The notes under the pieces: model-generated
Database searches by the model: none
What the model was told of the DNA's origin: nothing
Seen by the model: the letters and a program-made list of their open reading frames with translations, nothing else
Shown here: positions 15,847 through 22,741 of the stretch, piece after piece
How the letters are laid out: each line of letters starts with the position of its first letter
How positions within the stretch are numbered: position 1 is the first letter of the stretch
From: UBA509 sp038729325
GTDB taxonomy: Archaea; Thermoplasmatota; Thermoplasmata; Thermoplasmatales; Thermoplasmataceae
Direction of reading: 5' to 3'
Length of the DNA stretch: 23,855 nt
NCBI GenBank assembly: GCA_038729325.1
Contig: JAVYSG010000015.1
Location: 1 to 23,855 of the forward strand
Position numbers and translations under genes: made by a program

Positions 15847-15866
15847 ATGTAAGGTTATCCTTACAT
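15847..15866. promoter_or_regulatory. DtxR-type operator overlapping the Nramp start codon
   Basis: ATGTAAGGTTATCCTTACAT is a perfect inverted repeat of 8-bp arms around TTAT. Its core TAAGGTTATCCTTA resembles the DtxR/IdeR box core TTAGGTTAGCCTAA. It lies between the TATA element and the ATG (15865) and covers the predicted transcription start and first two bases of the start codon. Binding there would block transcription initiation. The regulator gene ends 20 bp upstream. Confidence 0.7.
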
Positions 15867-17076
15867 GAATATACTTGATTTCAGCAGCCGGCACAGTATG
15901 CTGGCCCGCATGGGACCTGCGTGGCTCGTTATGATAGCCGACGTCGATGTTGCCAGTATAATTACAGGACTTGAAACTGGTTCACTGTATGGATATCACG
16001 TTATTTTCATAATGCTGGTTCTGGCAATCCCGCTGGCAATAATGCAGTATGCCTCAGGAAGACTCGGCGCAGTGACCGGCAAGGGAATAGGAGATGTTCT
16101 CAGAGAAAGATACAGCAAACGGATTTCGGGTATAGCTTCCGTACCCATGGCGGTGACAGATATACTGTCCTACATTGCAGAATATGCGGGAATAGCAATA
16201 GGCTTCGCACTCTTGGGAATTTCGCCTGTTATTTCGATTCCTGTGGTTTATGTTATACACAACGCCATTGTATTTTCAAGGAAATATAACGGAATTGAGA
16301 AAATACTCATACCTGTCTCACTGGTACTTGTAATTTCCATTATTTCCACAGTCTTAATTTTCAGACCGGACTTTCACAGTGTCATGGCAGGGCTATCACC
16401 CATACAGCCATATGAAAACAGCGGTTTCGACTACTACATTGTGGCAAATATAGGTGCGGTGATAATGCCATTCATGCTGTTCTATCAGGCGGGTGCCACG
16501 GCAGAAAAGAGGCTGGGGGTGGGTGACCTGAGGCTCATCAGAAACGAAACCTATGTGGGCGCTCTGGTGAGTGAACTCCTGATGGTGGGAATAGTTGTGG
16601 CGGGGACTTTCATAGGGGGAGAGATGGGGGTGAAGGCTCTTGCCTCTGCCATGAGGCCTTTTGGACCTGCCGCCCCCTACATACTGGCTGTGGGGTTCAT
16701 ATCATCAGGCTTCCTTGCCCTGGTTGTGATCTCACTTGGATCATCGTGGGGAATTGGTGAAACACTCTCCTGGGGGAACCATGATGAGGGAATAACTTCC
16801 TCCAGCAGGAAATTCTTCTATCTGTATGTGGGAGAGAGCCTGCCCGCAATGATTATTGCTATTTATCTGGGTTCCGACCTTCTTGGGCTTGTGATCAACC
16901 TCATGGTTGTTTTCGTGATTGTGCTGATTCCAATAGGCCTGCTGCTGGGAAAGCTTGTTTCTGATGTGGCAGTAATGGGTGATCATGCCTTTTCACGGCG
17001 ATATATGACGCTCTACTGGACCACATTTGCCATAATAGAGGCAGCAGGGCTCTGGGGTATAGCTGTCTCAATGTGA
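15865..17076 (+). CDS. Nramp-like divalent metal transporter (divergent metal site)
   Basis: The 403-residue membrane protein has about 11 helices and the Nramp fold pattern: MGPAWLVMIADVDVASIITGLETGSLYGYH, then QYASGRLGAVTGKG, and helix 6 NIGAVIMPFMLFYQAGA. In classical Nramp the metal is held by Asp and Asn of DPGN in helix 1 and by Ala and Met of helix 6. Here Asp26 is kept, DPGN reads DVDV (Asn replaced by Val29), and Ala198 and Met201 are kept, while the following His is Phe203. This matches a divergent archaeal/bacterial Nramp subgroup whose metal is not well established. The DtxR-like regulator upstream and operator across its start codon support a role in Mn2+ or Fe2+ uptake. Expression is probably leaderless from 15865. 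Confidence 0.88.
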   Translation: MNILDFSSRHSMLARMGPAWLVMIADVDVASIITGLETGSLYGYHVIFIMLVLAIPLAIMQYASGRLGAVTGKGIGDVLRERYSKRISGIASVPMAVTDILSYIAEYAGIAIGFALLGISPVISIPVVYVIHNAIVFSRKYNGIEKILIPVSLVLVISIISTVLIFRPDFHSVMAGLSPIQPYENSGFDYYIVANIGAVIMPFMLFYQAGATAEKRLGVGDLRLIRNETYVGALVSELLMVGIVVAGTFIGGEMGVKALASAMRPFGPAAPYILAVGFISSGFLALVVISLGSSWGIGETLSWGNHDEGITSSSRKFFYLYVGESLPAMIIAIYLGSDLLGLVINLMVVFVIVLIPIGLLLGKLVSDVAVMGDHAFSRRYMTLYWTTFAIIEAAGLWGIAVSM

Positions 17077-17448
17077 CGCCATGCTCCTTCTTTTACAACA
17101 TGTCTGATCGGGAAAGCAGCTGAGCTTGCGATGGGAATGAATTGCGAAAGGTTTGATCGGATTATTGAACCCATGCAATTTAGCAGGGAACGGCATTCCC
17201 GAATTCACGCCTGTGGAAAGTGCTATAGCAGGGGAACTCTGGTCTGTGAGTCTACTTGTTGCCATTCAATGAAGCAGGAACATCCTATCATTGCGATAAA
17301 GAGGATGTCGGCTGAAATCGCCCTGAACAAATTGAAATTGCTTTCTGCCAGAGAGTGTTGATTCAACACTGCCTGAAAGCGAGGCGTTTGTTGATCTTTT
17401 TGCCCAAAAGAGAAAATCCAGGAATAAAGAAGAGTTGAAAACTACCCT
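17077..17448. other. 372-bp stretch without a convincing gene; possible degraded coding sequence
   Basis: On the plus strand the frame of the Nramp gene stays open past its stop from 17077 to a TGA at 17359, giving a Cys-rich text (HACGKCYSRGTLVCESTCC) and ending ALNKLKLLSAREC. From about 17342 a protein-like text continues in the +1 frame (LPESEAFVDLFAQKRKSRN). This pattern could be a frameshifted remnant of a gene. The 76-residue ORF from the ATG at 17131 has no recognised family and no clear promoter. The minus strand offers only a short ORF (17068-17265) of unlikely composition. I see no RNA gene or mobile element. Confidence 0.4.
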
Positions 17449-17934
17449 TCATTCCTCTTCAAGAACCTTCCCGTATATTCCAACGATTTCCCTGTATCCC
17501 AGCCCCTTGTAAAATTTCAGGGCGATGAGGTTCTGTGATGGGAATTCAGCAGTTATTATCTGTATCTTCCTCTTCTTCAGTTCTTCGTAACTTCTTGAGA
17601 TAAGCATTTTTCCGGCACCTGATCTTCTGAATTCCGGCATTATGTAGAAATCTGTTATCCTTGCCTCCTTATCCGGAAGGTAGTAACACCTGTCCAGAAT
17701 ATTGATAAGCAGAACACCAAGTATTTTACCGCCTCTTTCAGCCAGTAAAGATATGTGTTTCTCCGGATTTTTTACAGCTTCCCTGAGGCGATCCTCAGCA
17801 TCCTTCTTCGCTTTGTCTGATACTACGAATACTGAATCGAATTCCCCATTCAGCTTCTTGAGCCTCAGTATCAGATCCACAGAACCATCTATATCAGCAG
17901 CAAGCATTTCCCTGACAACGATCTTATCTTTCAT
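17449..17934 (-). CDS. GNAT-family N-acetyltransferase
   Basis: The 161-residue protein is a single GNAT domain. Motif A reads ARITDFYIMPEFRRSGAGKM (acetyl-CoA loop RRSGAG at 103-108), and motif B is FPSQNLIALKFYKGLGYREI. It should transfer an acetyl group from acetyl-CoA to a small amine or to protein N-termini or lysines; the target is not readable. Its ATG overlaps the 3' end of the malic enzyme gene by 11 bases in another frame, with GGGGGGATT as a likely ribosome-binding site, so the two are cotranscribed and translationally coupled. That pairing makes the malic enzyme or its pathway a possible target, but this is only inference from context. Confidence 0.88.
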   Translation of the reverse strand: MKDKIVVREMLAADIDGSVDLILRLKKLNGEFDSVFVVSDKAKKDAEDRLREAVKNPEKHISLLAERGGKILGVLLINILDRCYYLPDKEARITDFYIMPEFRRSGAGKMLISRSYEELKKRKIQIITAEFPSQNLIALKFYKGLGYREIVGIYGKVLEEE

Positions 17935-19267
17935 TCTTAATCCCCCCAGGCAATTCCCTTATGAGTTTTTCATCCATCATTTTCAGAAACATATTTCTAT
18001 TAAATTCTATGAGTTCTTTTGCAGTCTTGTAGAACCCTTCCCTTGAGTTGGTCTTCCTGGCAAGCCCCTTTTCTACGGTCTTTGACGCCACAGCAGCTGC
18101 AACATTAGGATAGAGTTCCCAGTCGTCCATTGTTGGTACAATATGATCTTCATCCAGATTTTTCACAAAATTGGCAATTTCGTAGGAAGCTGCGACCATG
18201 ATATCGAAGTTGACGCCCTTTGCCCTGGCATCTAGAACACCACGAAATACCCCGGGGAATACCAGACTGTTATTCACCTGGTTCGGGAAATCCCCGCGAC
18301 CTGTTGCGATAATCTTTGCCCCTGCCTTCTTTGCCTCCTCTGGCCAGATTTCCGGTATTGGGTTTGCCAGTGCGAAAACTATGCCATCTGTGTTCATTGT
18401 TCTGATCCATTCTGTTTTGATTGTGCCAGGGCCAGGTTTAGATGCTGAAATTATTACATCCGCCCCCTTGAATGCATTTTCCGAGGGGCCTGCCAGTCTC
18501 TCCGAGTTGGTTTGCAATGCCAGTTCATATTTCCAGGGGTTGTTTATCATCAGGCTGTCCATGTCCTCCCTTTCCGGTTCAAGTATTCCCCTGGAATCCG
18601 CAAGTATGAGGTTGCCCTTCCTGAAACCGGCCGCAGCCAGGAGATGAGCAGCTGCTATATTGGCGGCCCCGGAACCAAGAAGCACCACCTTTGTATCCTC
18701 AATCTTTTTGTTGATCACCCTGAGGGAGTTTATCACACCTGCCAGCGTAATACATGCGGTCCCAAGCTGATCATCATGCCAGGCGGGAATGGAGAGACTT
18801 TTCTGCAGTGTTTCAAGAATGTAGAAACATTTAGGGGATTCTATGTCTTCCAGGTTGAATCCTCCAAAGGTAGGTTCAAGTGCCTTTGCAACGCCTATGA
18901 ATTCCTCTCTGCTTCCTATTCTTATTGGAACCGGCACCGCGTTCACCGCCCCGAGAACATTAAATATTAGAGATTTTCCCTCCATTACGGGCATTGCAGC
19001 TTCCGGACCCACATTTCCAAGCCCGAGTACCCTTGAACCATCGGTGAGTATCGCAACAGAATTCCATCTTCCTGTCAGTTCGAAAGAACTGTCACGGTCC
19101 TTTGCTATCTTCAGGGAAACCGCAGCAACACCTGGTGTATACCAGAAAGAGAAGTCCTGCAGACCCCTGACGGGGACCTTTGGAAGAACCTGGACTTTTC
19201 CCTTGTAATATTCAGAATAGGCAATTGCCTCTCTGTTGAATTCTTCCGTCCTGGATATATTATCCAT
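17924..19267 (-). CDS. NAD(P)-dependent malic enzyme
   Basis: Malic enzyme oxidatively decarboxylates L-malate to pyruvate and CO2 with reduction of NAD(P)+. The 447-residue protein is of the short archaeal/bacterial type. It has Tyr43 in WYTPGVA, LTDGSRVLGLGNVGPEAAMPVMEGK with catalytic Lys98, and metal ligands Glu140 and Asp141 (NLEDIESP) and Asp165/166 (HDDQLGTA). The Rossmann motif GSGAAN is at 198-203, followed by ALANPIPEI. The usual HDDQHGTA has Leu instead of His, a small variation. There is no PTA-like C-terminal extension. The Rossmann strand-2 region (NLILADSRG) carries an Asp, compatible with NAD+, but cofactor choice is not certain. The ATG at 19267 follows a TATA element by about 30 bp. 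Confidence 0.96.
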   Translation of the reverse strand: MDNISRTEEFNREAIAYSEYYKGKVQVLPKVPVRGLQDFSFWYTPGVAAVSLKIAKDRDSSFELTGRWNSVAILTDGSRVLGLGNVGPEAAMPVMEGKSLIFNVLGAVNAVPVPIRIGSREEFIGVAKALEPTFGGFNLEDIESPKCFYILETLQKSLSIPAWHDDQLGTACITLAGVINSLRVINKKIEDTKVVLLGSGAANIAAAHLLAAAGFRKGNLILADSRGILEPEREDMDSLMINNPWKYELALQTNSERLAGPSENAFKGADVIISASKPGPGTIKTEWIRTMNTDGIVFALANPIPEIWPEEAKKAGAKIIATGRGDFPNQVNNSLVFPGVFRGVLDARAKGVNFDIMVAASYEIANFVKNLDEDHIVPTMDDWELYPNVAAAVASKTVEKGLARKTNSREGFYKTAKELIEFNRNMFLKMMDEKLIRELPGGIKNER

Positions 19268-19290
19268 ATTCTCAAGAGGACAGCCCTAAT

Positions 19291-19321
19291 TTGCATATAA
19301 GGCTGTTCTGTTACATATAAG
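19291..19321. promoter_or_regulatory. Promoter region with duplicated CATATAAG, malic enzyme side
   Basis: CATATAAG occurs twice, at 19294-19301 and 19314-19321, exactly 20 bp apart. Read on the minus strand, the copy at 19294 gives CTTATATG about 30 bp before the malic enzyme ATG and is the likely TATA box. The second copy may be an upstream duplicate or alternative promoter. Confidence 0.45.
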
Positions 19322-19342
19322 AGTTAAAAAGAAAATCTGAAA

Positions 19343-19352
19343 AAATATTAAG
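19343..19352 (+). promoter_or_regulatory. TATA-like element of the double-GNAT gene
   Basis: AAATATTAAG is centred about 28 bp before the ATG at 19375, within the divergent region shared with malic enzyme. Confidence 0.4.
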
Positions 19353-19374
19353 CAATTTTTCCTTAGGGGATGCC

Positions 19375-20310
19375 ATGGAAATAAGTAATGTCAAGATAGA
19401 TTGGGCACCTATTCTTGAGGGCCAGATAAAGTATCTGGAAGATATCTATCCTGATGCCGCCATCAGAGAGACTTACCGTGATATCATAGAGCGGCTGAAC
19501 GAGAACAAGATCAAGTCCAGAATCATAATCAATGGGATTACCGTTGCAGGCTATGCCTTCGTCATTGAGAGTGCATTGCTCAATGATCGAATATACGGAT
19601 CACTGGGATTCACTGACGGAGCATTTGCCACTGAGGAAAGAATACGCACCCTTGTTGAATGGGCGGAAAACATTGCAAAAGCACAGGGAAAGTACCTCAT
19701 GATCAATGAAATATTCAGAGCAGAGGATACCTCTGAGAAATTCCTGACGGAACGTGGATATACCATGGTGAAAAGGAGCAAAATGGAGATTTCTCTTGAC
19801 GAATTCAGTCATGCAGGCGAAAAATATCCCAAGGAATTTGAAATACTGCCTGCCATAGGATCAGGCTATCAGGAATATTCCAGAGCAGAGTTTGATGCCT
19901 ATGCTGGAACCCCGGACATGATTCTGTTCCATACCAACAGTGAAGCGGACCGCATTTCCATGGTAAAGGCCATATTCAATGGATCCTATGGCGAGATAGT
20001 ACCGTCTGCAAGCACTGTTGTCAGGCATCACGGGAAACTCATTGCAGCAATTATTGCCACCACAAAGCCCGAAAGACAGATCAATGAAAGACGCGCCATG
20101 ATAGTTGATATCTTTGTTAACAGGGAATACAGGGGAAATGGCCTTGGAACTGCCCTTATGGCGAATTCCCTGAACAGGCTGAAGGAACTTGGATTCGAGA
20201 TCGCAGAACTCTGGGTTACAAGTGGCAACGATGCAGCACATATTTACGAGAGGCTCGGTTTCAGATCGTTGCTCTCAGCAAAAGAAATTTTCTACTATCG
20301 CAAGCCATAG
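19375..20310 (+). CDS. Tandem GNAT-domain acetyltransferase
   Basis: The 311-residue protein appears to have two GNAT folds. The C-terminal half (about 155-311) is typical: AMIVDIFVNREYRGNGLGTA with the acetyl-CoA loop RGNGLG (253-258), then LWVTSGNDAAHIYERLGFRS. The N-terminal half (about 1-145) keeps the layout (ITVAGYAFV, then KFLTERGYTMVKRSKMEI) but lacks a clear Q/R-x-x-G-x-G/A loop, so it is probably catalytically inactive or substrate-binding. Such double-GNAT proteins include mycothiol-synthase-like enzymes, but nothing here points to that pathway. The gene is divergent from malic enzyme and convergent with the lipid kinase gene, with a 7-bp gap. The substrate is unknown. Confidence 0.85.
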   Translation: MEISNVKIDWAPILEGQIKYLEDIYPDAAIRETYRDIIERLNENKIKSRIIINGITVAGYAFVIESALLNDRIYGSLGFTDGAFATEERIRTLVEWAENIAKAQGKYLMINEIFRAEDTSEKFLTERGYTMVKRSKMEISLDEFSHAGEKYPKEFEILPAIGSGYQEYSRAEFDAYAGTPDMILFHTNSEADRISMVKAIFNGSYGEIVPSASTVVRHHGKLIAAIIATTKPERQINERRAMIVDIFVNREYRGNGLGTALMANSLNRLKELGFEIAELWVTSGNDAAHIYERLGFRSLLSAKEIFYYRKP

Positions 20311-20317
20311 AGCGGAA

Positions 20318-21262
20318 TCAGATGACAGAACCAATTGCGCCCAGAACAACGGGCAAAATGAAATTATCATCAAATGGATAGTAAGCCATACTCTCCACCA
20401 CTGCTGACACAAAGGCTATGCCAAGGCCGGCGAATCCAATCATGAAATAGCCGAATATCCCTGAAAAAAGGAAAATGGCCATGAATCCTGCCACTGATTT
20501 GCGCCTGTTATATGGAATCCGTGGTGAATGAATCTTTATGCCGAATAATGTGGCCATTGGATCACCTATTGTTGTGACGAAAATTATGACAGCCAGTATG
20601 GGCGTGGAATGCACAATACCCATTGCGATGAGTATACCTGCCGCGAACCATATGGCACCCATTCCAAGGGGGGAAGATTCCCTTTCAAGGCTGAAAAGTG
20701 TTTTTGCTATGCTGCCCACAGGGAAAAGTGCGTAGTAATTGCCAATTATATAGAAGGGAAAAACAGCCATTGTGATGGCAATTCTTCCGTGTTTCTCGCC
20801 CATTATGAGAACGAGGAGAATCATAGCTATTCCTGCCCCAATCTGAACTATGTCCCTTGTTATCTCCCTGCGTTTGTCATTTCCCTTTGATCGGTCGTTT
20901 TCAGCCGCATAATGGAGACTTTCTCTGTCCGAAAGAAGGGAAGCTGCAGTGCCAAGACCCACAGCTATGTCGAAAAGTTCCCAGTCTATTGTCTGGACAC
21001 GCATTGCATAAAGTGTCACACCTATGATAAGGAGAAGCGGCATTACGAGAAAGAATCTTCTGGTGTAGAGCATCCTTGCACTTATGACTGCTATTACGAA
21101 TACAATTGCAGGCATGAAATTATTGAAGAGCAGAAATACTGCCGTTGAAAATGCCAGACCCACAAGGTAGGCAATCCAGAACTTGCCTGGCCATTTCAGC
21201 AGTGTGAATAGAGCAATGGAAATCGCTGAAATCAGTGCAACGAGTTCCAGGAGATTCAGCAT
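20318..21262 (-). CDS. SEC59/DGK1/VTE5-like CTP-dependent lipid kinase (dolichol-kinase family)
   Basis: The 314-residue protein has about eight or nine membrane helices and the C-terminal signature of the dolichol kinase / phytol kinase / CTP-diacylglycerol kinase family. GD at 233-234 (VTTIGDPMATLFGIKI), Lys-Ser at 255-256 (YNRRKSVAGF), Glu290 and FDDNFILP (297-304) are the conserved elements. The usual mid-protein R-K-x-x-H-x-x-x-G motif is altered: RDIVQIGAG has Gln140 where His is expected. In archaea such enzymes are thought to phosphorylate isoprenoid or lipid alcohols for ether-lipid or glycan-carrier metabolism. The ATG at 21262 follows a TATA-like TTATTATAAAAGC by about 27 bp. The family is likely; the lipid substrate is unknown. 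Confidence 0.8.
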   Translation of the reverse strand: MLNLLELVALISAISIALFTLLKWPGKFWIAYLVGLAFSTAVFLLFNNFMPAIVFVIAVISARMLYTRRFFLVMPLLLIIGVTLYAMRVQTIDWELFDIAVGLGTAASLLSDRESLHYAAENDRSKGNDKRREITRDIVQIGAGIAMILLVLIMGEKHGRIAITMAVFPFYIIGNYYALFPVGSIAKTLFSLERESSPLGMGAIWFAAGILIAMGIVHSTPILAVIIFVTTIGDPMATLFGIKIHSPRIPYNRRKSVAGFMAIFLFSGIFGYFMIGFAGLGIAFVSAVVESMAYYPFDDNFILPVVLGAIGSVI

Positions 21263-21282
21263 GTATCAATGTATATGCATGC

Positions 21283-21294
21283 TTTTATAATAAA
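21283..21294 (-). promoter_or_regulatory. TATA box of the lipid kinase gene
   Basis: TTATTATAAAAGC on the minus strand is centred about 27 bp before the ATG at 21262, so this gene has its own promoter despite the small membrane-protein gene 55 bp upstream on the same strand. Confidence 0.5.
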
Positions 21295-21317
21295 ATTTAT
21301 TCGAGAGAATGGTACCA

Positions 21318-21635
21318 TTAAAGAAGTGCAATGGCACCGGCTATAATGAGCAGAACAAATGGGGCTGCAAACCAGGGACTGCCCAGAGCTATTAGGCCTG
21401 CGACTCCTATGACGATCATTATTATCCCCCCATCGTGCTTTCTGGATGAAACCATCAGAGCGCCAAAGAGACCGATCAGACTGAACAGGAGCGTGACATA
21501 TGCAGGACCTGAAAGGCTTGCAACCCCGCCAAACAACTTTGAAATGTGTTCGAAGGCCAGGGCCAGGCCAGCCATGGCTACACCTACTATACCTCCAATG
21601 AACCCGATCCACTGCTCAATTTTCCTCTCGGCCAT
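21318..21635 (-). CDS. Small membrane protein (DUF4064-like)
   Basis: The 105-residue protein has a short charged N-terminus (MAERKIEQW) and about four membrane helices: IGFIGGIVGVAMAGLALAF, YVTLLFSLIGLFGALMV, a glycine-rich third and a C-terminal fourth. The layout recalls small four-helix proteins of the DUF4064 type, of unknown function; this resemblance is from memory and loose. An overlapping frame (21256-21612) is polar and Cys/Arg-rich, and is the shadow. The ATG follows an AT-rich TATA-like block (about 21649-21662). The gene is divergent from the unrecognised 21746 gene. Confidence 0.7.
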   Translation of the reverse strand: MAERKIEQWIGFIGGIVGVAMAGLALAFEHISKLFGGVASLSGPAYVTLLFSLIGLFGALMVSSRKHDGGIIMIVIGVAGLIALGSPWFAAPFVLLIIAGAIALL

Positions 21636-21710
21636 CTGTTGAGTTAAGTCATATATTATATTATTATTTTCGCCTGCCTGTTCATTGATTATTCTCCATT
21701 GGTTTCAAAT

Positions 21711-21723
21711 CTAAAAGTTAAGG
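21711..21723 (+). promoter_or_regulatory. TATA-like element of the 21746 gene
   Basis: CTAAAAGTTAAGG is centred about 29 bp before the ATG at 21746, consistent with leaderless expression. Confidence 0.35.
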
Positions 21724-21745
21724 TATTGGAACAGGTTATCCCACA

Positions 21746-22300
21746 ATGCAGGTTTTAGCTTCATCATCCAGCCTGAGGACGGATGTAAACGGATATAACG
21801 TTTCTGCCATTGTGGAGAGATTGAAGCAGATCGCCCCTGACATTATTTTCCTGACCGAGAAAGATGATATGGCAGGAGAGCTTGGAGCCATGATCAGGAA
21901 CCATTTGAAAGTTAAGGTCATTGACTGCAGCCAGGACCCTGCCCAGTTTTTGAAGTTTCGGGATGACTTCTTCAGGAAATCCATAACCACACCTGAGGCC
22001 GCTGTAAAAAAGAATATGATTGAGCTCATTGATGACACCGTCTACAGCTATCTCTCGAATTACTGGAAAGACTGGGACACGGTGAATTCGGAGGTCACAG
22101 ATTCTCTGTTCAGAGCAAAACACAAGCTCGTGGAATCTGTGTTCTATGAGCTGGAACAGGGTTTCTGGCATGCACAGAACAGGATCATCGCTGACATGAT
22201 CACCGCAGGACATCCCACAGAAAGATCAATCATAATATCTGGAGTTGAAAGAAGATACTGGTTGGTTGACAGAATCAAAAGCGTGATGCCTCAGCTTTAA
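21746..22300 (+). CDS. Uncharacterised 184-residue protein
   Basis: I do not recognise this family. The protein is soluble, with no signal peptide or membrane helix. The first third looks like an alternating beta/alpha fold (SAIVERLKQIAPDIIFLTEK, then LKVKVIDCSQDP). The rest is mainly helical and rich in acidic and aromatic residues (YSYLSNYWKDWDTV, FYELEQGFWHAQNRIIADM), ending with RSIIISGVERRYWLVDRI. It could be a small helical-bundle domain on a Rossmann-like half, but there is no nucleotide-binding motif. The ATG at 21746 is at leaderless distance from a TATA-like element. The gene lies directly upstream of rps8e, whose promoter overlaps its stop codon, which hints at a conserved neighbourhood rather than function. 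Confidence 0.75.
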   Translation: MQVLASSSSLRTDVNGYNVSAIVERLKQIAPDIIFLTEKDDMAGELGAMIRNHLKVKVIDCSQDPAQFLKFRDDFFRKSITTPEAAVKKNMIELIDDTVYSYLSNYWKDWDTVNSEVTDSLFRAKHKLVESVFYELEQGFWHAQNRIIADMITAGHPTERSIIISGVERRYWLVDRIKSVMPQL

Positions 22301-22305
22301 ATATG
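22295..22305 (+). promoter_or_regulatory. TATA box of the rps8e-srp19 unit
   Basis: CTTTAAATATG overlaps the stop codon of the preceding gene and is centred about 64 bp before the rps8e ATG. This leaves a leader of roughly 40 nt, unlike the leaderless spacing elsewhere in the window. Confidence 0.45.
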
Positions 22306-22319
22306 CAATAATAATTTCC

Positions 22320-22364
22320 ATGGGTAAAACCCGACAGAAACGGGTAAAAGCAGTGATGATTTAA
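22320..22364 (+). other. rps8e leader with mini-ORF and alternative hairpins
   Basis: A 14-codon ORF (ATG at 22320, text MGKTRQKRVKAVMI) ends in TAA at 22362-22364, which overlaps the rps8e ATG as TAATG. The same bases can form two mutually exclusive stems: GGGT/ACCC (22322-22332) or ACCCG/CGGGT (22329-22345). GTGAT before the rps8e start is a plausible ribosome-binding site. The mini-ORF could be chance. Confidence 0.3.
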
Positions 22365-22741
22365 TGACGATATTTCAGGGAAAAGCTACAAAAAAATTCA
22401 CAGGCGGCAAGCTTAAAGCCGGAAGAAGCAAGAGAAGGTATGAACTCGGCAGAGAACCCACACTCACAAGAATAGGACCGGAAGCCAGGAAGGTCTTGAG
22501 AACAATGGGCGGGAATTCAAAGTCGGTATTGATGAGAGCTGATAAGGCGAATGTCTACAATCCCAAGGACAAAACAACCAAAAGCGTTCCCATAAAAACA
22601 GTGAAAGAGAATCCGGCAAATCCCCATTATGTCCAGAGAAACATCATGTCCAGAGGTTCTGTTATACAGACTGAACTTGGAGATGCCAGAGTGACGTCCA
22701 GGCCTGGCCAGGACGGGGTAGTTAACGCTGTTCTTCTATGA
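22364..22741 (+). CDS. rps8e: Small-subunit ribosomal protein S8e
   Basis: The 125-residue basic protein is archaeal/eukaryotic S8e, part of the 30S ribosomal subunit. Family marks are the N-terminal GKATKKFTGGKLKAGRSKRRYELGR, usually of the form Q-G-x-S-x-R-K-x-T-G-G, and later NPANPHYVQRNIMSRGSVI with the ending RPGQDGVVNAVLL. Length is normal for archaea (about 125-130). It overlaps the srp19 start by four bases (ATGA), so the two should be cotranscribed and coupled. Its leader is longer than those of the other genes here and may carry regulation. Confidence 0.97.
   Translation: MTIFQGKATKKFTGGKLKAGRSKRRYELGREPTLTRIGPEARKVLRTMGGNSKSVLMRADKANVYNPKDKTTKSVPIKTVKENPANPHYVQRNIMSRGSVIQTELGDARVTSRPGQDGVVNAVLL

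Noticed and set aside
17131..17361. 76-codon Cys-rich ORF as an intact gene
   Set aside because: No family, promoter or ribosome-binding site; the frame is open upstream to the Nramp stop and protein-like text continues in another frame. I describe the stretch as a possible remnant instead.
21256..21612. 118-codon minus-strand ORF overlapping the small membrane protein gene
   Set aside because: It is the other frame of the same DNA. The 105-residue frame has four clean membrane helices and a promoter; this one is polar, rich in Cys and Arg, and starts inside the other.
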